From Lentzea albidocapillata (lineage in GTDB: Bacteria > Actinomycetota > Actinomycetes > Mycobacteriales > Pseudonocardiaceae), in contig NZ_JOEA01000030.1 of assembly GCF_000719115.1 (NCBI RefSeq), positions 95,581-159,580 of the forward strand: 64,000 bases of DNA, in the 5' to 3' direction. Of this stretch, positions 35,386 to 44,287 are shown piece by piece; positions within the stretch are counted from its first letter, which is position 1, and each line of letters opens with the position of its first letter. The translations under genes were made by a program, and so were the position numbers. The notes beneath the pieces are model-generated. The model saw only the letters and a program-made list of their open reading frames with translations, was not told where the DNA came from and ran no database searches.

Positions 35386-35994
35386 TCACTTCAGCAGCAG
35401 GCGGACCGTGAGTTCGAGGCGGTTCGCGACGTCCGTGGCCGTGGCGCGGCGCGTGACCCAGGCGACCAGGTTCGACAGCCACACGTCGCCGATGACGCGG
35501 GCGATGGCCTTCTGCTCGTCCGTCGGCGCGTCGTCGCTCATCGCCTTCGTGAACATGCTCTCCATCAGCCAGGAGACCTTGTCGATCTCGGCGCCCGCGG
35601 AGGCGTCGGCGAAGGTGAACGCGCGCGTCATCGCCTCGGTGAGATGCGGGTTGCGCTGCAGGCCCCTGGTGATGCGGCCGAGCACGAACAGCACGCGCTC
35701 GTACGGCGAATCGCCGGGAACGGTGGTGCGGTCCATCTTCTCCTGCGCGCGCTCCAGCTCCACGGCGAGGCTCGACACGAGCAGGTGGACCTTCGAGGGG
35801 AAGTAGCGGTACAACGTGCCCAGCGCGACGTCCGCCCGGTCGGCCACCGCGCGCATCTGGACGGCGTCGAACCCGCCCTTGGACGCCAGCGCGATGGTCG
35901 CGTCGACGATCCGCTTGCGACGCTCGCGCTGGGCGGCCGAGCTGAGCTCGTCGCCCGCCATGAGCGCGTCCGTGCGCGACTTCGAAGGTGACAC
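35386..35994 (-). CDS. kstR: KstR, TetR-family repressor of steroid catabolism
   Basis: A 202-residue repressor of cholesterol-type degradation. The start is the GTG at 35994, preceded by GGAGG at 9 bases; the frame extends to 36084. The DNA-binding part (QRERRKRIVDATIALASKGG, QMRAVADRADVALGTLYRYF, SKVHLLVS) and the ligand domain (NPHLTEAMTRAF, ARVIGDVWLSNLVAWVTRRA) are near-identical to mycobacterial KstR as I recall it. It is divergent from fadE34, and two KstR-type boxes lie between, so it probably represses itself and the side-chain operon. Steroid CoA thioesters are the known inducers. Confidence 0.93.
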   Translation of the reverse strand: MSPSKSRTDALMAGDELSSAAQRERRKRIVDATIALASKGGFDAVQMRAVADRADVALGTLYRYFPSKVHLLVSSLAVELERAQEKMDRTTVPGDSPYERVLFVLGRITRGLQRNPHLTEAMTRAFTFADASAGAEIDKVSWLMESMFTKAMSDDAPTDEQKAIARVIGDVWLSNLVAWVTRRATATDVANRLELTVRLLLK

Positions 35995-36008
35995 GGAGAT
36001 GATCCTCC

Positions 36009-36022
36009 TGGAACGTGTTGCA
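36009..36022. promoter_or_regulatory. KstR box overlapping the kstR ribosome binding region
   Basis: TGGAACGTGTTGCA fits TNNAACNNGTTNNA. It lies 15-28 bp upstream of the kstR start and touches the GGAGG, so it could give autorepression. Confidence 0.6.
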
Positions 36023-36076
36023 GCTGCCTTCGCATCATACTCGATCGGTTTCGCAGCCATGATCTGTTGCCGGAAA

Positions 36077-36090
36077 TAGAACACGTTCTA
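36077..36090. promoter_or_regulatory. KstR box, kstR/fadE34 divergent promoter
   Basis: TAGAACACGTTCTA is a perfect palindrome and a full match to TNNAACNNGTTNNA. It lies 31 bp upstream of the fadE34 start. Confidence 0.85.
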
Positions 36091-36120
36091 TAAACTTCTT
36101 CATGTACTGGAGGAGGCCGC

Positions 36121-38022
36121 ATGCCGATCGCCACGACCGGGGAACAACGCGCCCTGCGCGACAGCGTCGACGCCGCCAGGGGTGAGTGGGCAGATCTCGT
36201 CAAGGTCGGGTTCTTCGAGGTGACGAGGGAGGGCGGCACGGTCGCCGATCTCGCGGTGATGCTGGAGCGGGCGGCCGAGAACCTCGTGCCGGGACCGTTG
36301 CTGCCCACGGCGCTGGTGTCGGTGCTGTTCCCGGATTTCGAGGGGATCGCCGGGTTCGGATTCTCGTCCCGGCACGTGGTCGGTGCCGCCGAAGCGACGC
36401 ATCTGTTGCTCAAAACGGACAACTGGATGCTCGTGCCCGCCGGGCAGGTTGCCGTCACCCCGCTGGAAGCCGTGGACCACTCACGTTCGCTCGGGTCGGT
36501 GGTGGTCGGCGAGCCGGGCGAGGCGGTGGCCGACCCGACCGATCTCGCGGTGACGCTGATGGCCGCCGAGGCGAGCGGAGTCGCCGCGTGGTGCCTGAAC
36601 ACCGCTGTGGAGTACGCGAAACAGCGTCAGCAGTTCGGGCGCGTCATCGGGTCGTTCCAGGCCGTGAAGCACCTCTGCGTGGAGATGCTGTGCCGCGCGG
36701 AGCAGGCCTCGTCGGTCGCCTGGGACGCCGCCCGGTCGGTCGGTGACGACGAACATCCGCTGGCGGCCGCGGCGGCGGGCGCCGTCGCGTTCGACGCGGC
36801 GGTCCGCAACGCCAAGGACTGCATCCAGGTGCTGGGCGGCATCGGCTTCACCTGGGAGCACGACGCGCACCGCTACCTGCGCCGGGCATTGGCGCTGCAG
36901 CAACTCGCGGGCGGTGTCGCGCGGTGGCGGCGGCGAGTCGCCGAGCTGGCGCTGGCCGGTGCACGCCGGTCGCTCGCCGTCCAGGTCGAGTCCGATCCGG
37001 AGGTGCGCGCGTTCGCGGAGGAGATCGCCGGACTCGACCCCGTCGCTCAACGGGAACGGCTGGCGAGCAGCGGGTTCCTGGTGCCGCACTGGCCGAAGCC
37101 GTACGGGCAGGACGCAGGCCAGGCGCGGCAGCTGGTGATCGACAGCGAGTTCGCCCGCGCCGGGGTGCGCAGGCCGGACCTGATCATCGGCGGCTGGGCG
37201 GGGCCGACGATCCTCCGGCACGGAACCGCTGAGCAGCAGGAACGGTTCGTGCCACCGACGTTGAGCGGCGAGCTGACCTGGTGCCAGCTGTTCAGCGAAC
37301 CCGAGGCCGGTTCGGACCTGGCGTCGTTGCGCACCAAGGCTCTCAAGGTCGACGGCGGCTGGAAGCTCACCGGGCAGAAGGTCTGGACGTCGCTCGCGCA
37401 CCAGGCCGACTGGGCGATCTGCCTGGCCCGCACGGATTCGAGCGTGCCGAAGCACAAGGGCATCACGTACTTCCTGGTCGACATGCGGTCTGCGGGCATC
37501 GACGTGCGGCCGTTGCGGGAGATCACCGGCGACGCGCGGTTCAACGAGGTCTTCCTGGACGACGTGTTCGTGCCGGACGACTGCGTGGTCGGCGCGGTGA
37601 ACGACGGCTGGCGCCTGGCCCGCACGACCCTCGCGAACGAACGCGTCGCGATGGGCTCGTCGCTCGGCGAACCCCTGGAGAACGTCCTGAAGTCTCCGGC
37701 CGCTCCTGACCACGCCGAACGGCTGGGCGCCCTGGTGGCGCAGGGACTCGCGGTCTCGGTGCTGGACCTGCGGGCGAGCCTGCGAGTGCTGAGCGGGCAG
37801 GAGCCGGGCGCGGAGTCCAGCGTGCGCAAGCTCCTCGGCGTGCGGCAACGGCAGGATGTGGCCGAGTTCGCGGTCGAGCTGCTCGGGCCGGACGGCGCCA
37901 CCGACAACGGACTGATGTACGAGTTCCTGCTTTCGAGGTGCCTGAGCATCGCGGGCGGAACGACTCAAGTCCTGATGAACCTGGCAGGCGAGCGGATTCT
38001 CGGTCTACCGAGGGAGCCATAG
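36121..38022 (+). CDS. fadE34: FadE34-like fused acyl-CoA dehydrogenase (steroid side chain)
   Basis: A 633-residue protein containing two acyl-CoA dehydrogenase units in tandem. The first (about 1-280) is compact; the second (about 300-633) has WCQLFSEPEAGSDLASLRTKA, a flavin-binding motif, and CLSIAGGTTQVLMNLAGERILGLP at its end. The fused layout is that of mycobacterial FadE34 (ChsE3), which acts on C24 steroid-CoA thioesters, but it is shorter than the roughly 710 residues I remember, mainly in the first unit. It is the first gene of the KstR-controlled rightward operon; fadE28 begins directly after its stop. Confidence 0.8.
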   Translation: MPIATTGEQRALRDSVDAARGEWADLVKVGFFEVTREGGTVADLAVMLERAAENLVPGPLLPTALVSVLFPDFEGIAGFGFSSRHVVGAAEATHLLLKTDNWMLVPAGQVAVTPLEAVDHSRSLGSVVVGEPGEAVADPTDLAVTLMAAEASGVAAWCLNTAVEYAKQRQQFGRVIGSFQAVKHLCVEMLCRAEQASSVAWDAARSVGDDEHPLAAAAAGAVAFDAAVRNAKDCIQVLGGIGFTWEHDAHRYLRRALALQQLAGGVARWRRRVAELALAGARRSLAVQVESDPEVRAFAEEIAGLDPVAQRERLASSGFLVPHWPKPYGQDAGQARQLVIDSEFARAGVRRPDLIIGGWAGPTILRHGTAEQQERFVPPTLSGELTWCQLFSEPEAGSDLASLRTKALKVDGGWKLTGQKVWTSLAHQADWAICLARTDSSVPKHKGITYFLVDMRSAGIDVRPLREITGDARFNEVFLDDVFVPDDCVVGAVNDGWRLARTTLANERVAMGSSLGEPLENVLKSPAAPDHAERLGALVAQGLAVSVLDLRASLRVLSGQEPGAESSVRKLLGVRQRQDVAEFAVELLGPDGATDNGLMYEFLLSRCLSIAGGTTQVLMNLAGERILGLPREP

Positions 38023-38985
38023 ATGGATTTCCAGCTCGACGAGACCCAGCAGGAGATCGCCACCCTGGCGGCCGACGTGCTGGGCAGGGAGAGCGCCACC
38101 CCCTGGAAGGCGTTGGGAGAGGCGGGGTTGCTGGCCCTGGCCGTTCCGGAACGGCTCGGTGGTGACGGGCTCGGCGTGCTGGAGACGGCCGTGCTGCTCA
38201 CCGAGGTCGGTCGGCGGGCGGTGGACGTCCCGGCGCTGGCCACGCTCGCGCTGGGTGTGCTGCCGATCGTGCGGTACGGAACGCCGGAGCAGCAGGACGC
38301 GTTGCTGCCGCTGGTGACCGAACAGCACGGGGTGCTGACGGCGGCACTGAGCGAGCCGTCGCGACCCCTGCCGGCAGAGCCAGCCACCACAGCAGGTCCG
38401 GACGGCATCTTCGGCGTGAAGATCAACGTGCCGTACGTGGCCGAGGCTTCCAGGATCCTCGTCAGCACGAACAACGGCGTCTTCGTTGTCGACCCGGCAC
38501 AGCCCGGCGTGTCCACATCGGACGGAACCGTGCGACTCGAAGGCGCCCGCGGTGAACTGCTGGAAGGCGCGGCGGAAGGCATCCGCCGGTTCGCGCTGGC
38601 CGGTGCCTGCGCGGTCGCGGACGGCGTCCTGGCCGGAGCCCTCGACCTCACCGTGCAGCACGTCGGCACCCGCCACCAGTTCGGCAAACCGCTGGCCACC
38701 TTCCAGGCCGCCGCGTTGCTGGTCGCGGACGTCTACATCGCCTCGCGCACCCTGCATCTGGCCGCGCTGACCGCCGCCTGGAGCCTCGACGACAACGACC
38801 TGGACACGGCTGCCTACTGGCTCGCGGCGGAAACCCTGCCGGCCGTGCACACCTGTCACCACCTGCACGGCGGCCTCGGGCTCGACATCACCTACCCGAT
38901 GCACCGCTACTACGGCATGGCCAAGGAGCTGACGCGGTTCGTCGGCGGAGTGGAGCACCGCTTGGGAGCCATCGATGTTCATTGA
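38023..38985 (+). CDS. fadE28: Acyl-CoA dehydrogenase FadE28 (ChsE1)
   Basis: A 320-residue acyl-CoA dehydrogenase subunit. The C-terminal half carries HQFGKPLATFQAAALLVADVYIA and HLHGGLGLDITYPMHRYYG, as seen in this group, but the N-terminal part is reduced, as expected for the subunit that needs its partner. With FadE29 it forms the alpha2beta2 enzyme that dehydrogenates 3-oxo-pregnene-carboxyl-CoA, the last side-chain cycle. Gene order fadE28-fadE29-chsH2-chsH1-ltp2 copies the mycobacterial igr operon, which supports the symbol. It overlaps fadE29 by 11 bases. Confidence 0.88.
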   Translation: MDFQLDETQQEIATLAADVLGRESATPWKALGEAGLLALAVPERLGGDGLGVLETAVLLTEVGRRAVDVPALATLALGVLPIVRYGTPEQQDALLPLVTEQHGVLTAALSEPSRPLPAEPATTAGPDGIFGVKINVPYVAEASRILVSTNNGVFVVDPAQPGVSTSDGTVRLEGARGELLEGAAEGIRRFALAGACAVADGVLAGALDLTVQHVGTRHQFGKPLATFQAAALLVADVYIASRTLHLAALTAAWSLDDNDLDTAAYWLAAETLPAVHTCHHLHGGLGLDITYPMHRYYGMAKELTRFVGGVEHRLGAIDVH

Positions 38986-40102
38986 CCTCACCGCGGAGCA
39001 ACGCAGGCTGCGCGACGAGCTCCGCGAGTACTTCGCGACCGTCATGTCCGACGCCGAACGCGAGGCGATGCTCACCGAACGGCACGGCGCCACCTACCGC
39101 GAACTCGTGCGCAGGCTGGGCCGCGACGGCAGGCTGGGCGTCGGCTGGCCGAAGGAGTACGGCGGCCTGGGGTTCGGGCCGGTCGAGCAGCAGATCTTCG
39201 TCAACGAGGCCGCCCGCGCGGACGTCCCGCTGCCGTACGTGACGCTGCAGACCGTCGGCCCGACGCTGCAGACGTACGGAACCCAGGAGCAGAAGGACTT
39301 CTTCCTGCCGAAGATCCTCAGCGGCGACCTGCACTTCGCCATCGGCTACACCGAACCCGACGCGGGCACGGACCTGGCGGCGTTGCGCACCAAGGCCGTC
39401 CGCGAGGACGACCACTACGTCGTCAACGGGCAGAAGACGTTCACGACCGGCGGCCACGACGCGGACTACGTGTGGCTGGCCTGCCGCACCGGAGCGCCGG
39501 ACTCGCGGCACAAGGGCATCACGATCCTGATCGTCGACACCACCGACCCCGGCTACTCCTGGACGCCGATCATCACCTGCGACGGCGCGCACCACGTCAA
39601 CGCCACCTACTACAACGACGTCCGCGTGCCCGAAGCCCGCCGGGTCGGCGAGGAGGACAAGGGCTGGCGGCTGATCACCACCCAACTCAACCACGAACGC
39701 GTGATGCTCGGCCCGTCCGGCCGGCTCGGCGCGCTCGTCGAGCGGGTCCACGGCTGGGCGTCCGAACGCCGGCTCCTCGACGAACCGGACGTGCGGCGGG
39801 CGCTGGCCGAGGCACGGGCGGTCCACCGCGTGAACGAGCTGCTGAACTGGCAGGTCGCCAGTGGTGAGGTCGAGGTCGCGGACGCAAGCGCCACCAAGGT
39901 GTTCGCGGCCGACCGGACCCAGCACATCGGCCGGTTGCTGGAAGAGCTCGTCGGACGGCACGGCGCGGACACGGAACTCGTCAGGTGGCTGGACGTCCAG
40001 GCGCGGCGCAACCTCGTGCTGACGTTCGGCGGGGGAGTGCAGGAGATCCAGCGCGAGCTGATCGCCAACATCGGACTCGGTCTGCCGCGGGTGGTGCGAT
40101 GA
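38975..40102 (+). CDS. fadE29: Acyl-CoA dehydrogenase FadE29 (ChsE2)
   Basis: A 375-residue partner of FadE28. Acyl-CoA dehydrogenase hallmarks: FAIGYTEPDAGTDLAALRTKA, VNGQKTFTTGG, and the C-terminal GGGVQEIQRELIANIGLGLPR. It begins within the end of fadE28 and ends in an ATGA overlap with chsH2, so co-translation is likely. Together with FadE28 it introduces the C17-C20 double bond in the three-carbon side-chain intermediate (established for the mycobacterial enzyme). Confidence 0.88.
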   Translation: MFIDLTAEQRRLRDELREYFATVMSDAEREAMLTERHGATYRELVRRLGRDGRLGVGWPKEYGGLGFGPVEQQIFVNEAARADVPLPYVTLQTVGPTLQTYGTQEQKDFFLPKILSGDLHFAIGYTEPDAGTDLAALRTKAVREDDHYVVNGQKTFTTGGHDADYVWLACRTGAPDSRHKGITILIVDTTDPGYSWTPIITCDGAHHVNATYYNDVRVPEARRVGEEDKGWRLITTQLNHERVMLGPSGRLGALVERVHGWASERRLLDEPDVRRALAEARAVHRVNELLNWQVASGEVEVADASATKVFAADRTQHIGRLLEELVGRHGADTELVRWLDVQARRNLVLTFGGGVQEIQRELIANIGLGLPRVVR

Positions 40103-40986
40103 TCGACATCGAGAAGGAGGCCGCGCGCATCGCCGAACAGGGCGAAAGCGCACCGCGGCTGGCGCGTGACGCGGTCAACCTGCCGATGATCAACAACTGG
40201 CTGGAGGCCATCGGCGACGAGCACCCCGGCTACACCGAGGTCGCGCCGCCCGCGATGGTCCAGGTGTGGACGATGGCTGGGCTGCACGGTCAACGAGCGA
40301 TGGACGACCCGCTCGGCGCGATGATGGCCATCCTGGACGAAGCCGGGTACACGTCCGTGGTCGCGACGAACAGTGACCAGACCTACCACCGCTATCTCAA
40401 GGTCGGCGAGCACCTGTCGGTGACGACGAGCCTGGAGGACGTGACGGGGCCGAAGAAGACGGGGCTGGGTGAAGGCTGGTTCGTGACGACCCGCAGCACC
40501 TGGTGGGTCGGGGACGAGGCCGTGGCCGAGATGCGGTTCCGGGTGCTGAAGTTCAAGCCCGCGCAGAAGCCCGAACCTCCGAAGGAAGTCCCGAAAGCCC
40601 AAGCGATCCGGCCGTCCGTCAACCGCGACACCGAGTACTTCTGGGAAGGCACCCGGCTGGGCGAGTTGCGCATCCAGCGGTGTGGCGGCTGCGGCCTGCT
40701 GCGCCACCCGCCGGGCCCGATGTGCCCGGAATGCGGTGCCACCAAGCCGAAGTACCTCGTCTCGGAGGGCTATGGCGTGGTCTACAGCTACGTCGTGCAC
40801 CACCACCCGCAGGTGCCGGGCAAGCAGACACCGTTCGTCATCGCCCTGGTCGAACTGGACGAGGGCGTGCGGATGCTGGGCGAACTGGACGGCGAGCCGA
40901 GCGTCGGGCTGCCGGTCGAGGTCGTGTTCACCAAGGTCGACGACGAGCTGACGATGCCGAGCTGGAGGCCCCGTGCGGATCGGTGA
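40099..40986 (+). CDS. chsH2: Steroid enoyl-CoA hydratase subunit ChsH2 (MaoC-like plus DUF35)
   Basis: A 295-residue two-domain protein. The N-terminal part is a MaoC-like hot-dog fold (TYHRYLKVGEHLSVTTSLEDVTG). The C-terminal DUF35 part has a zinc ribbon, RCGGCGLLRHPP..MCPECG (two CxxC pairs), and an OB fold. In mycobacteria ChsH1-ChsH2 hydrates the C22 enoyl-CoA, and the DUF35 domain recruits the aldolase Ltp2; ltp2 is two genes downstream here. The ATG sits on the fadE29 stop; the frame extends upstream without similarity. Confidence 0.9.
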   Translation: MIDIEKEAARIAEQGESAPRLARDAVNLPMINNWLEAIGDEHPGYTEVAPPAMVQVWTMAGLHGQRAMDDPLGAMMAILDEAGYTSVVATNSDQTYHRYLKVGEHLSVTTSLEDVTGPKKTGLGEGWFVTTRSTWWVGDEAVAEMRFRVLKFKPAQKPEPPKEVPKAQAIRPSVNRDTEYFWEGTRLGELRIQRCGGCGLLRHPPGPMCPECGATKPKYLVSEGYGVVYSYVVHHHPQVPGKQTPFVIALVELDEGVRMLGELDGEPSVGLPVEVVFTKVDDELTMPSWRPRADR

Positions 40987-41356
40987 TTCCCTGCCAGAGT
41001 GGCACGTCGAGGCCACCCCGACGTTCGTGATCAGCACCGCGCTGGCCACCCGCGACTTCCAGGACGTGCACCACGACCGTGACCTCGCGATCCAGCGCGG
41101 CTCGAAGGACATCTTCATCAACATCCTCACCACCACCGGCCTGGTGCAGCGCTACGTCACGGACTGGGCGGGCCCGGAGGTGCTGGTGCGGCAGGTGAAC
41201 ATCAAGCTCGGCGCGCCCTGCTTCGCCTACGACACGCTGAAGTTCTTCGGTCAGGTCATCGAACGCGAACAGCAGGACCTGACCATCGAGGTCGTCGGCC
41301 GCACCGCGCACGGCGACCACGTCACCGGAACCGTGAAGATCGAGGTGCCCGCGTGA
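40973..41356 (+). CDS. chsH1: Steroid enoyl-CoA hydratase subunit ChsH1 (MaoC-like)
   Basis: A 127-residue single hot-dog protein. The hydratase-2 motif is TRDFQDVHHDRDLA, with the catalytic Asp and His, followed by ILTTTGLVQRYVTDWAG. Its partner ChsH2 lacks a clean copy of that motif, so ChsH1 should supply the active site. Its GTG lies 14 bases before the end of chsH2, and its own stop overlaps the ltp2 GTG. It acts in the last side-chain cycle. Confidence 0.9.
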   Translation: MRIGDSLPEWHVEATPTFVISTALATRDFQDVHHDRDLAIQRGSKDIFINILTTTGLVQRYVTDWAGPEVLVRQVNIKLGAPCFAYDTLKFFGQVIEREQQDLTIEVVGRTAHGDHVTGTVKIEVPA

Positions 41357-42495
41357 ACGCCGCGATCGTCGGGATCGGCGCGACCGACTTCTCCAAGGAC
41401 TCGGGCCGCAGTGAACTCCAGCTCGCCGCCGAGGCCGTCAGGGCCGCTCTCGAAGACGCCGGCCTCGAACCGTCCGATGTGGATGGACTGGTCAGTTTCA
41501 CCATGGACACCAACGCCGAGATCGCGGTCGCGCGCGAACTGGGCATCCCGGAGCTGACCTTCTTCAGCCGCGTGCACTACGGCGGCGGGGCGGCGTGCGC
41601 GACGGTCCAGCAGGCCGCGATGGCCGTCGAGACGGGCGCGGCGAAGGTCGTCGTCTGCTATCGGGCCTTCAACGAACGCTCCGGGCACCGGTTCGGGCAG
41701 GTCCAGACGGCGGCCGCGGCCAACATCGACAACAGCTGGTCGTACCCGATGGGCCTGGGCACGCCGGCCGCGATGGTCGCCATGTTCGCCCGCCGGTACA
41801 TGCACGAGTACGGCGCCACGAGCGAGGACTTCGGCCGGATCGCGGTGATCGACCGCAAGCACGCCGCCACGAACCCGCACGCATGGTTCCACGACCGGCC
41901 GATCACCCTGGACGACCACCAGTCGTCGCGCTGGATCGCCGAACCACTCCGGCTCCTGGACTGCTGCCAGGAAAGCGACGGCGGGGTCGCGCTCGTGGTC
42001 ACGTCGGCGGAACGTGCCCGCGACCTGCCGAACAGGCCCGCGCACGTCAGGGCGGCGACGCAGGGCAGCAGCGTGGACCAGTTCACGATGACCAGCTACT
42101 ACCGCGACGACCTGACCAGGCTGCCCGAGATGGGCGTGGTGGCCAGGGGACTGTGGGAGAGGTCGGGCATCGGTCCGTCCGATGTGGACGTCGCCGTGCT
42201 CTACGACCACTTCACGCCGTTCGTCCTGGTCCAACTCGAGGAGCTGGGCTTCTGCGGACGGGGCGAGGCCAAGGACTTCGTCGCGTCCGGAGCCCTCGAA
42301 CTGGACGGAACGCTCCCGCTCAACCCGCACGGCGGCCAGCTCGGTGAGGCCTACCTGCACGGCATGAACGGCATCGCCGAGGGAGTGCGCCAGATCCGCG
42401 GCACCGCGGTGAACCAGGTCGCCGACGTCGAGCACGTCCTGGTCACCGCCGGCACCGGCGTCCCGACCAGCGGCCTAGTCCTCGGTCAGGGTTAG
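41353..42495 (+). CDS. ltp2: Steroid aldolase Ltp2 (thiolase-fold)
   Basis: A 380-residue thiolase-superfamily protein. In mycobacteria Ltp2 cleaves the 17-hydroxy C22-CoA by retro-aldol reaction, releasing propionyl-CoA and androstenedione-type ketone; DUF35 of ChsH2 activates it. Motifs include AIVGIGATDFSKDSGRSELQLA, RVHYGGGAACATVQQA where thiolases carry the nucleophilic Cys, and LPLNPHGGQLGEAYLHGM. It is the last gene of the fadE34 operon, and its last 21 bases overlap the convergent chsH3. Confidence 0.9.
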   Translation: MNAAIVGIGATDFSKDSGRSELQLAAEAVRAALEDAGLEPSDVDGLVSFTMDTNAEIAVARELGIPELTFFSRVHYGGGAACATVQQAAMAVETGAAKVVVCYRAFNERSGHRFGQVQTAAAANIDNSWSYPMGLGTPAAMVAMFARRYMHEYGATSEDFGRIAVIDRKHAATNPHAWFHDRPITLDDHQSSRWIAEPLRLLDCCQESDGGVALVVTSAERARDLPNRPAHVRAATQGSSVDQFTMTSYYRDDLTRLPEMGVVARGLWERSGIGPSDVDVAVLYDHFTPFVLVQLEELGFCGRGEAKDFVASGALELDGTLPLNPHGGQLGEAYLHGMNGIAEGVRQIRGTAVNQVADVEHVLVTAGTGVPTSGLVLGQG

Positions 42496-43308
42496 CACCG
42501 CGTCAGCGAGAACGGGACGGTCTCCGGCCGAAGTCGTCAGCACGAGCCGGGGCCCGTCCCGCCACACCTGCGTGGTCAGCGTCTCGCCGGGGAACACCAC
42601 GCCCGCGAACTTCGCCCCGAACGACGCCACCTGCTCCGGCCCGTCGAGGACGGCGTCGATCACGGCCCGGCACACCACGCCGTACGTGCACAGCCCATGC
42701 AGGATCGGTGCGTCGAACCCGGCCCGCTGTGCGAACTCCGGATCGGCGTGCAACGGATTGCGGTCACCGCAAAGCCGGTACAGGTAAGCCTGCTGCGGCA
42801 AAGTCGGTGTCTCGATCACGAAGTCCGGCTCGCGTTCAGGCACCTCCACCTTGCCCGACGGCCCCCGGTCGCCGCCGAACCCGCCCTCGCCGCGAGCGAA
42901 GATGCTGGACCGGGTCGTGTACAGCGCGGTGCCGTCCGGCGCCACGGCCGTCGACTCCTGCACGATCACCGCGGCCTTGCCCTTGTCCCACACATCCGCG
43001 ATCCGCGTCCGCAACACCGCTTCGCCCTCGGCGGGGAGAGGAGCATGCACGGTGATCTCCTGCGTGCCGTGCAGGACCCGGGCCAGGTCGATGTCGACAC
43101 CGGGGAACGACACGGCGGGCGGCGCGGTCTCGTGGAAGCGCGGCGCCACCACGCCGAACGTCGGCAGCACCCGCAAGCCCTGCTCGTAGACGTAACGGAG
43201 CTCGGTGGCCCCCAGCGCCAGGTGGTAGAGCAGCACGTCGGACTCGGTCCAGGAGAACTTGATCTCGGGGAGCTCCGCCCCGACGGCGACGGAAGGATCG
43301 ATCGGCAT
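42475..43308 (-). CDS. chsH3: MaoC-family steroid enoyl-CoA hydratase ChsH3
   Basis: A 277-residue double hot-dog hydratase. The hydratase-2 motif YRLCGDRNPLHADPEFAQRAGF (key residues Asp and His) is in the C-terminal repeat, followed by ILHGLCTYGVV. In mycobacteria ChsH3 hydrates the C24 steroid enoyl-CoA in an earlier side-chain cycle. It sits 10 bp after kshB as the last gene of the leftward kstD-kshA-kshB operon and meets ltp2 tail to tail. A general 3-hydroxyacyl-CoA dehydratase is the alternative. Confidence 0.85.
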   Translation of the reverse strand: MPIDPSVAVGAELPEIKFSWTESDVLLYHLALGATELRYVYEQGLRVLPTFGVVAPRFHETAPPAVSFPGVDIDLARVLHGTQEITVHAPLPAEGEAVLRTRIADVWDKGKAAVIVQESTAVAPDGTALYTTRSSIFARGEGGFGGDRGPSGKVEVPEREPDFVIETPTLPQQAYLYRLCGDRNPLHADPEFAQRAGFDAPILHGLCTYGVVCRAVIDAVLDGPEQVASFGAKFAGVVFPGETLTTQVWRDGPRLVLTTSAGDRPVLADAVLTLTED

Positions 43309-43318
43309 CAGGCGCCCC

Positions 43319-44287
43319 TCACTCGTAGGTGATCTTCACGGTGTCGGTGACCGGAACCGACTGGCACGCCAGCACGATGCCCTCGGCGATGTCCTCGGAG
43401 TCGAGCACGTCGTTGTTGAGCATCTTGACCTCGCCCTCGACCAGCCGGCACGCGCACGCGCTGCAGGCACCCTCGCGGCACGAGTATGGCGCGTCGAGTC
43501 CCTTCTCCAGCAACAGGTCGAGCAGCTTCGTCCGCGCGGGCCACGGAAACCGGTGCTGTTCACCGTCGAGCTCGACCTCGACGACGGCGTCCGGCCGGTC
43601 GTCGATCACCGGGACCACGGTCGAGAACGGATCACTGGACAGCGACACGAACTTCTCGACGTGCACGACCGACACGTCGTGTAACGCCTTGCGCGCGGCC
43701 TCCATGAACGGTCCGGGCCCGCACACGAACGCCTCGTCGCAGTCCCGGACGAACGCCCGTAGACCCGCCACCGAGGGCAGACCCTGCACCGACTCCAGCC
43801 AGTGCACCACGGTCAGCCGGTCCGGGTACGAGCGGGCGAGGTCGGAAAGCTCGCGCGCGAAGATCACCGACGCCTCGTCGCGGTTGGCGTACACCAGGAA
43901 CACCCGGCCTGACCCGGACGTCAGTACTGCCCTGATGATCGACATGACCGGCGTGATCCCGCTGCCCGCCGCAAACGCCAGCAACGACCCGTCCAGCGAC
44001 GAAGGCGTGAACACCCCGGCCGGGGCGAGCACGTCCAGTTCCATCCCCGCGGCCAGCGCCGAGCACATCCAATGCGACCCGTACCCGTCCGGCGTTCGCT
44101 TGACCGTGATCTTCAACGGCTCACCCGGCGCGCTGGACAGCGAGTAGCAGCGGGCCACGTCACCGGCCCGCACGGTCAGGAACTGTCCGGGTCTCACCGC
44201 GAAGTCCACACCCGACAACACGAACGAGCGCGCGTCGGGGGTCTCCTCGATCACGGCGTCGACCCGCAGCCGGTGCACCTCAGCCAT
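43319..44287 (-). CDS. kshB: 3-ketosteroid 9-alpha-hydroxylase reductase KshB
   Basis: A 322-residue reductase feeding electrons to KshA. The start is the ATG at 44287 with GGAGG 7 bases before it. Domains run FAD (RCYSLSSAPGEP), NAD (FAAGSGITPVMSIIR, FVCGPGPFM) and a C-terminal plant-type [2Fe-2S] ferredoxin (CREGACSACAC, with the fourth Cys in LACQ). This order is that of KshB. It overlaps the small Cys-rich gene upstream by eight bases. KshAB hydroxylates C9 so that, with KstD, ring B opens. Confidence 0.92.
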   Translation of the reverse strand: MAEVHRLRVDAVIEETPDARSFVLSGVDFAVRPGQFLTVRAGDVARCYSLSSAPGEPLKITVKRTPDGYGSHWMCSALAAGMELDVLAPAGVFTPSSLDGSLLAFAAGSGITPVMSIIRAVLTSGSGRVFLVYANRDEASVIFARELSDLARSYPDRLTVVHWLESVQGLPSVAGLRAFVRDCDEAFVCGPGPFMEAARKALHDVSVVHVEKFVSLSSDPFSTVVPVIDDRPDAVVEVELDGEQHRFPWPARTKLLDLLLEKGLDAPYSCREGACSACACRLVEGEVKMLNNDVLDSEDIAEGIVLACQSVPVTDTVKITYE

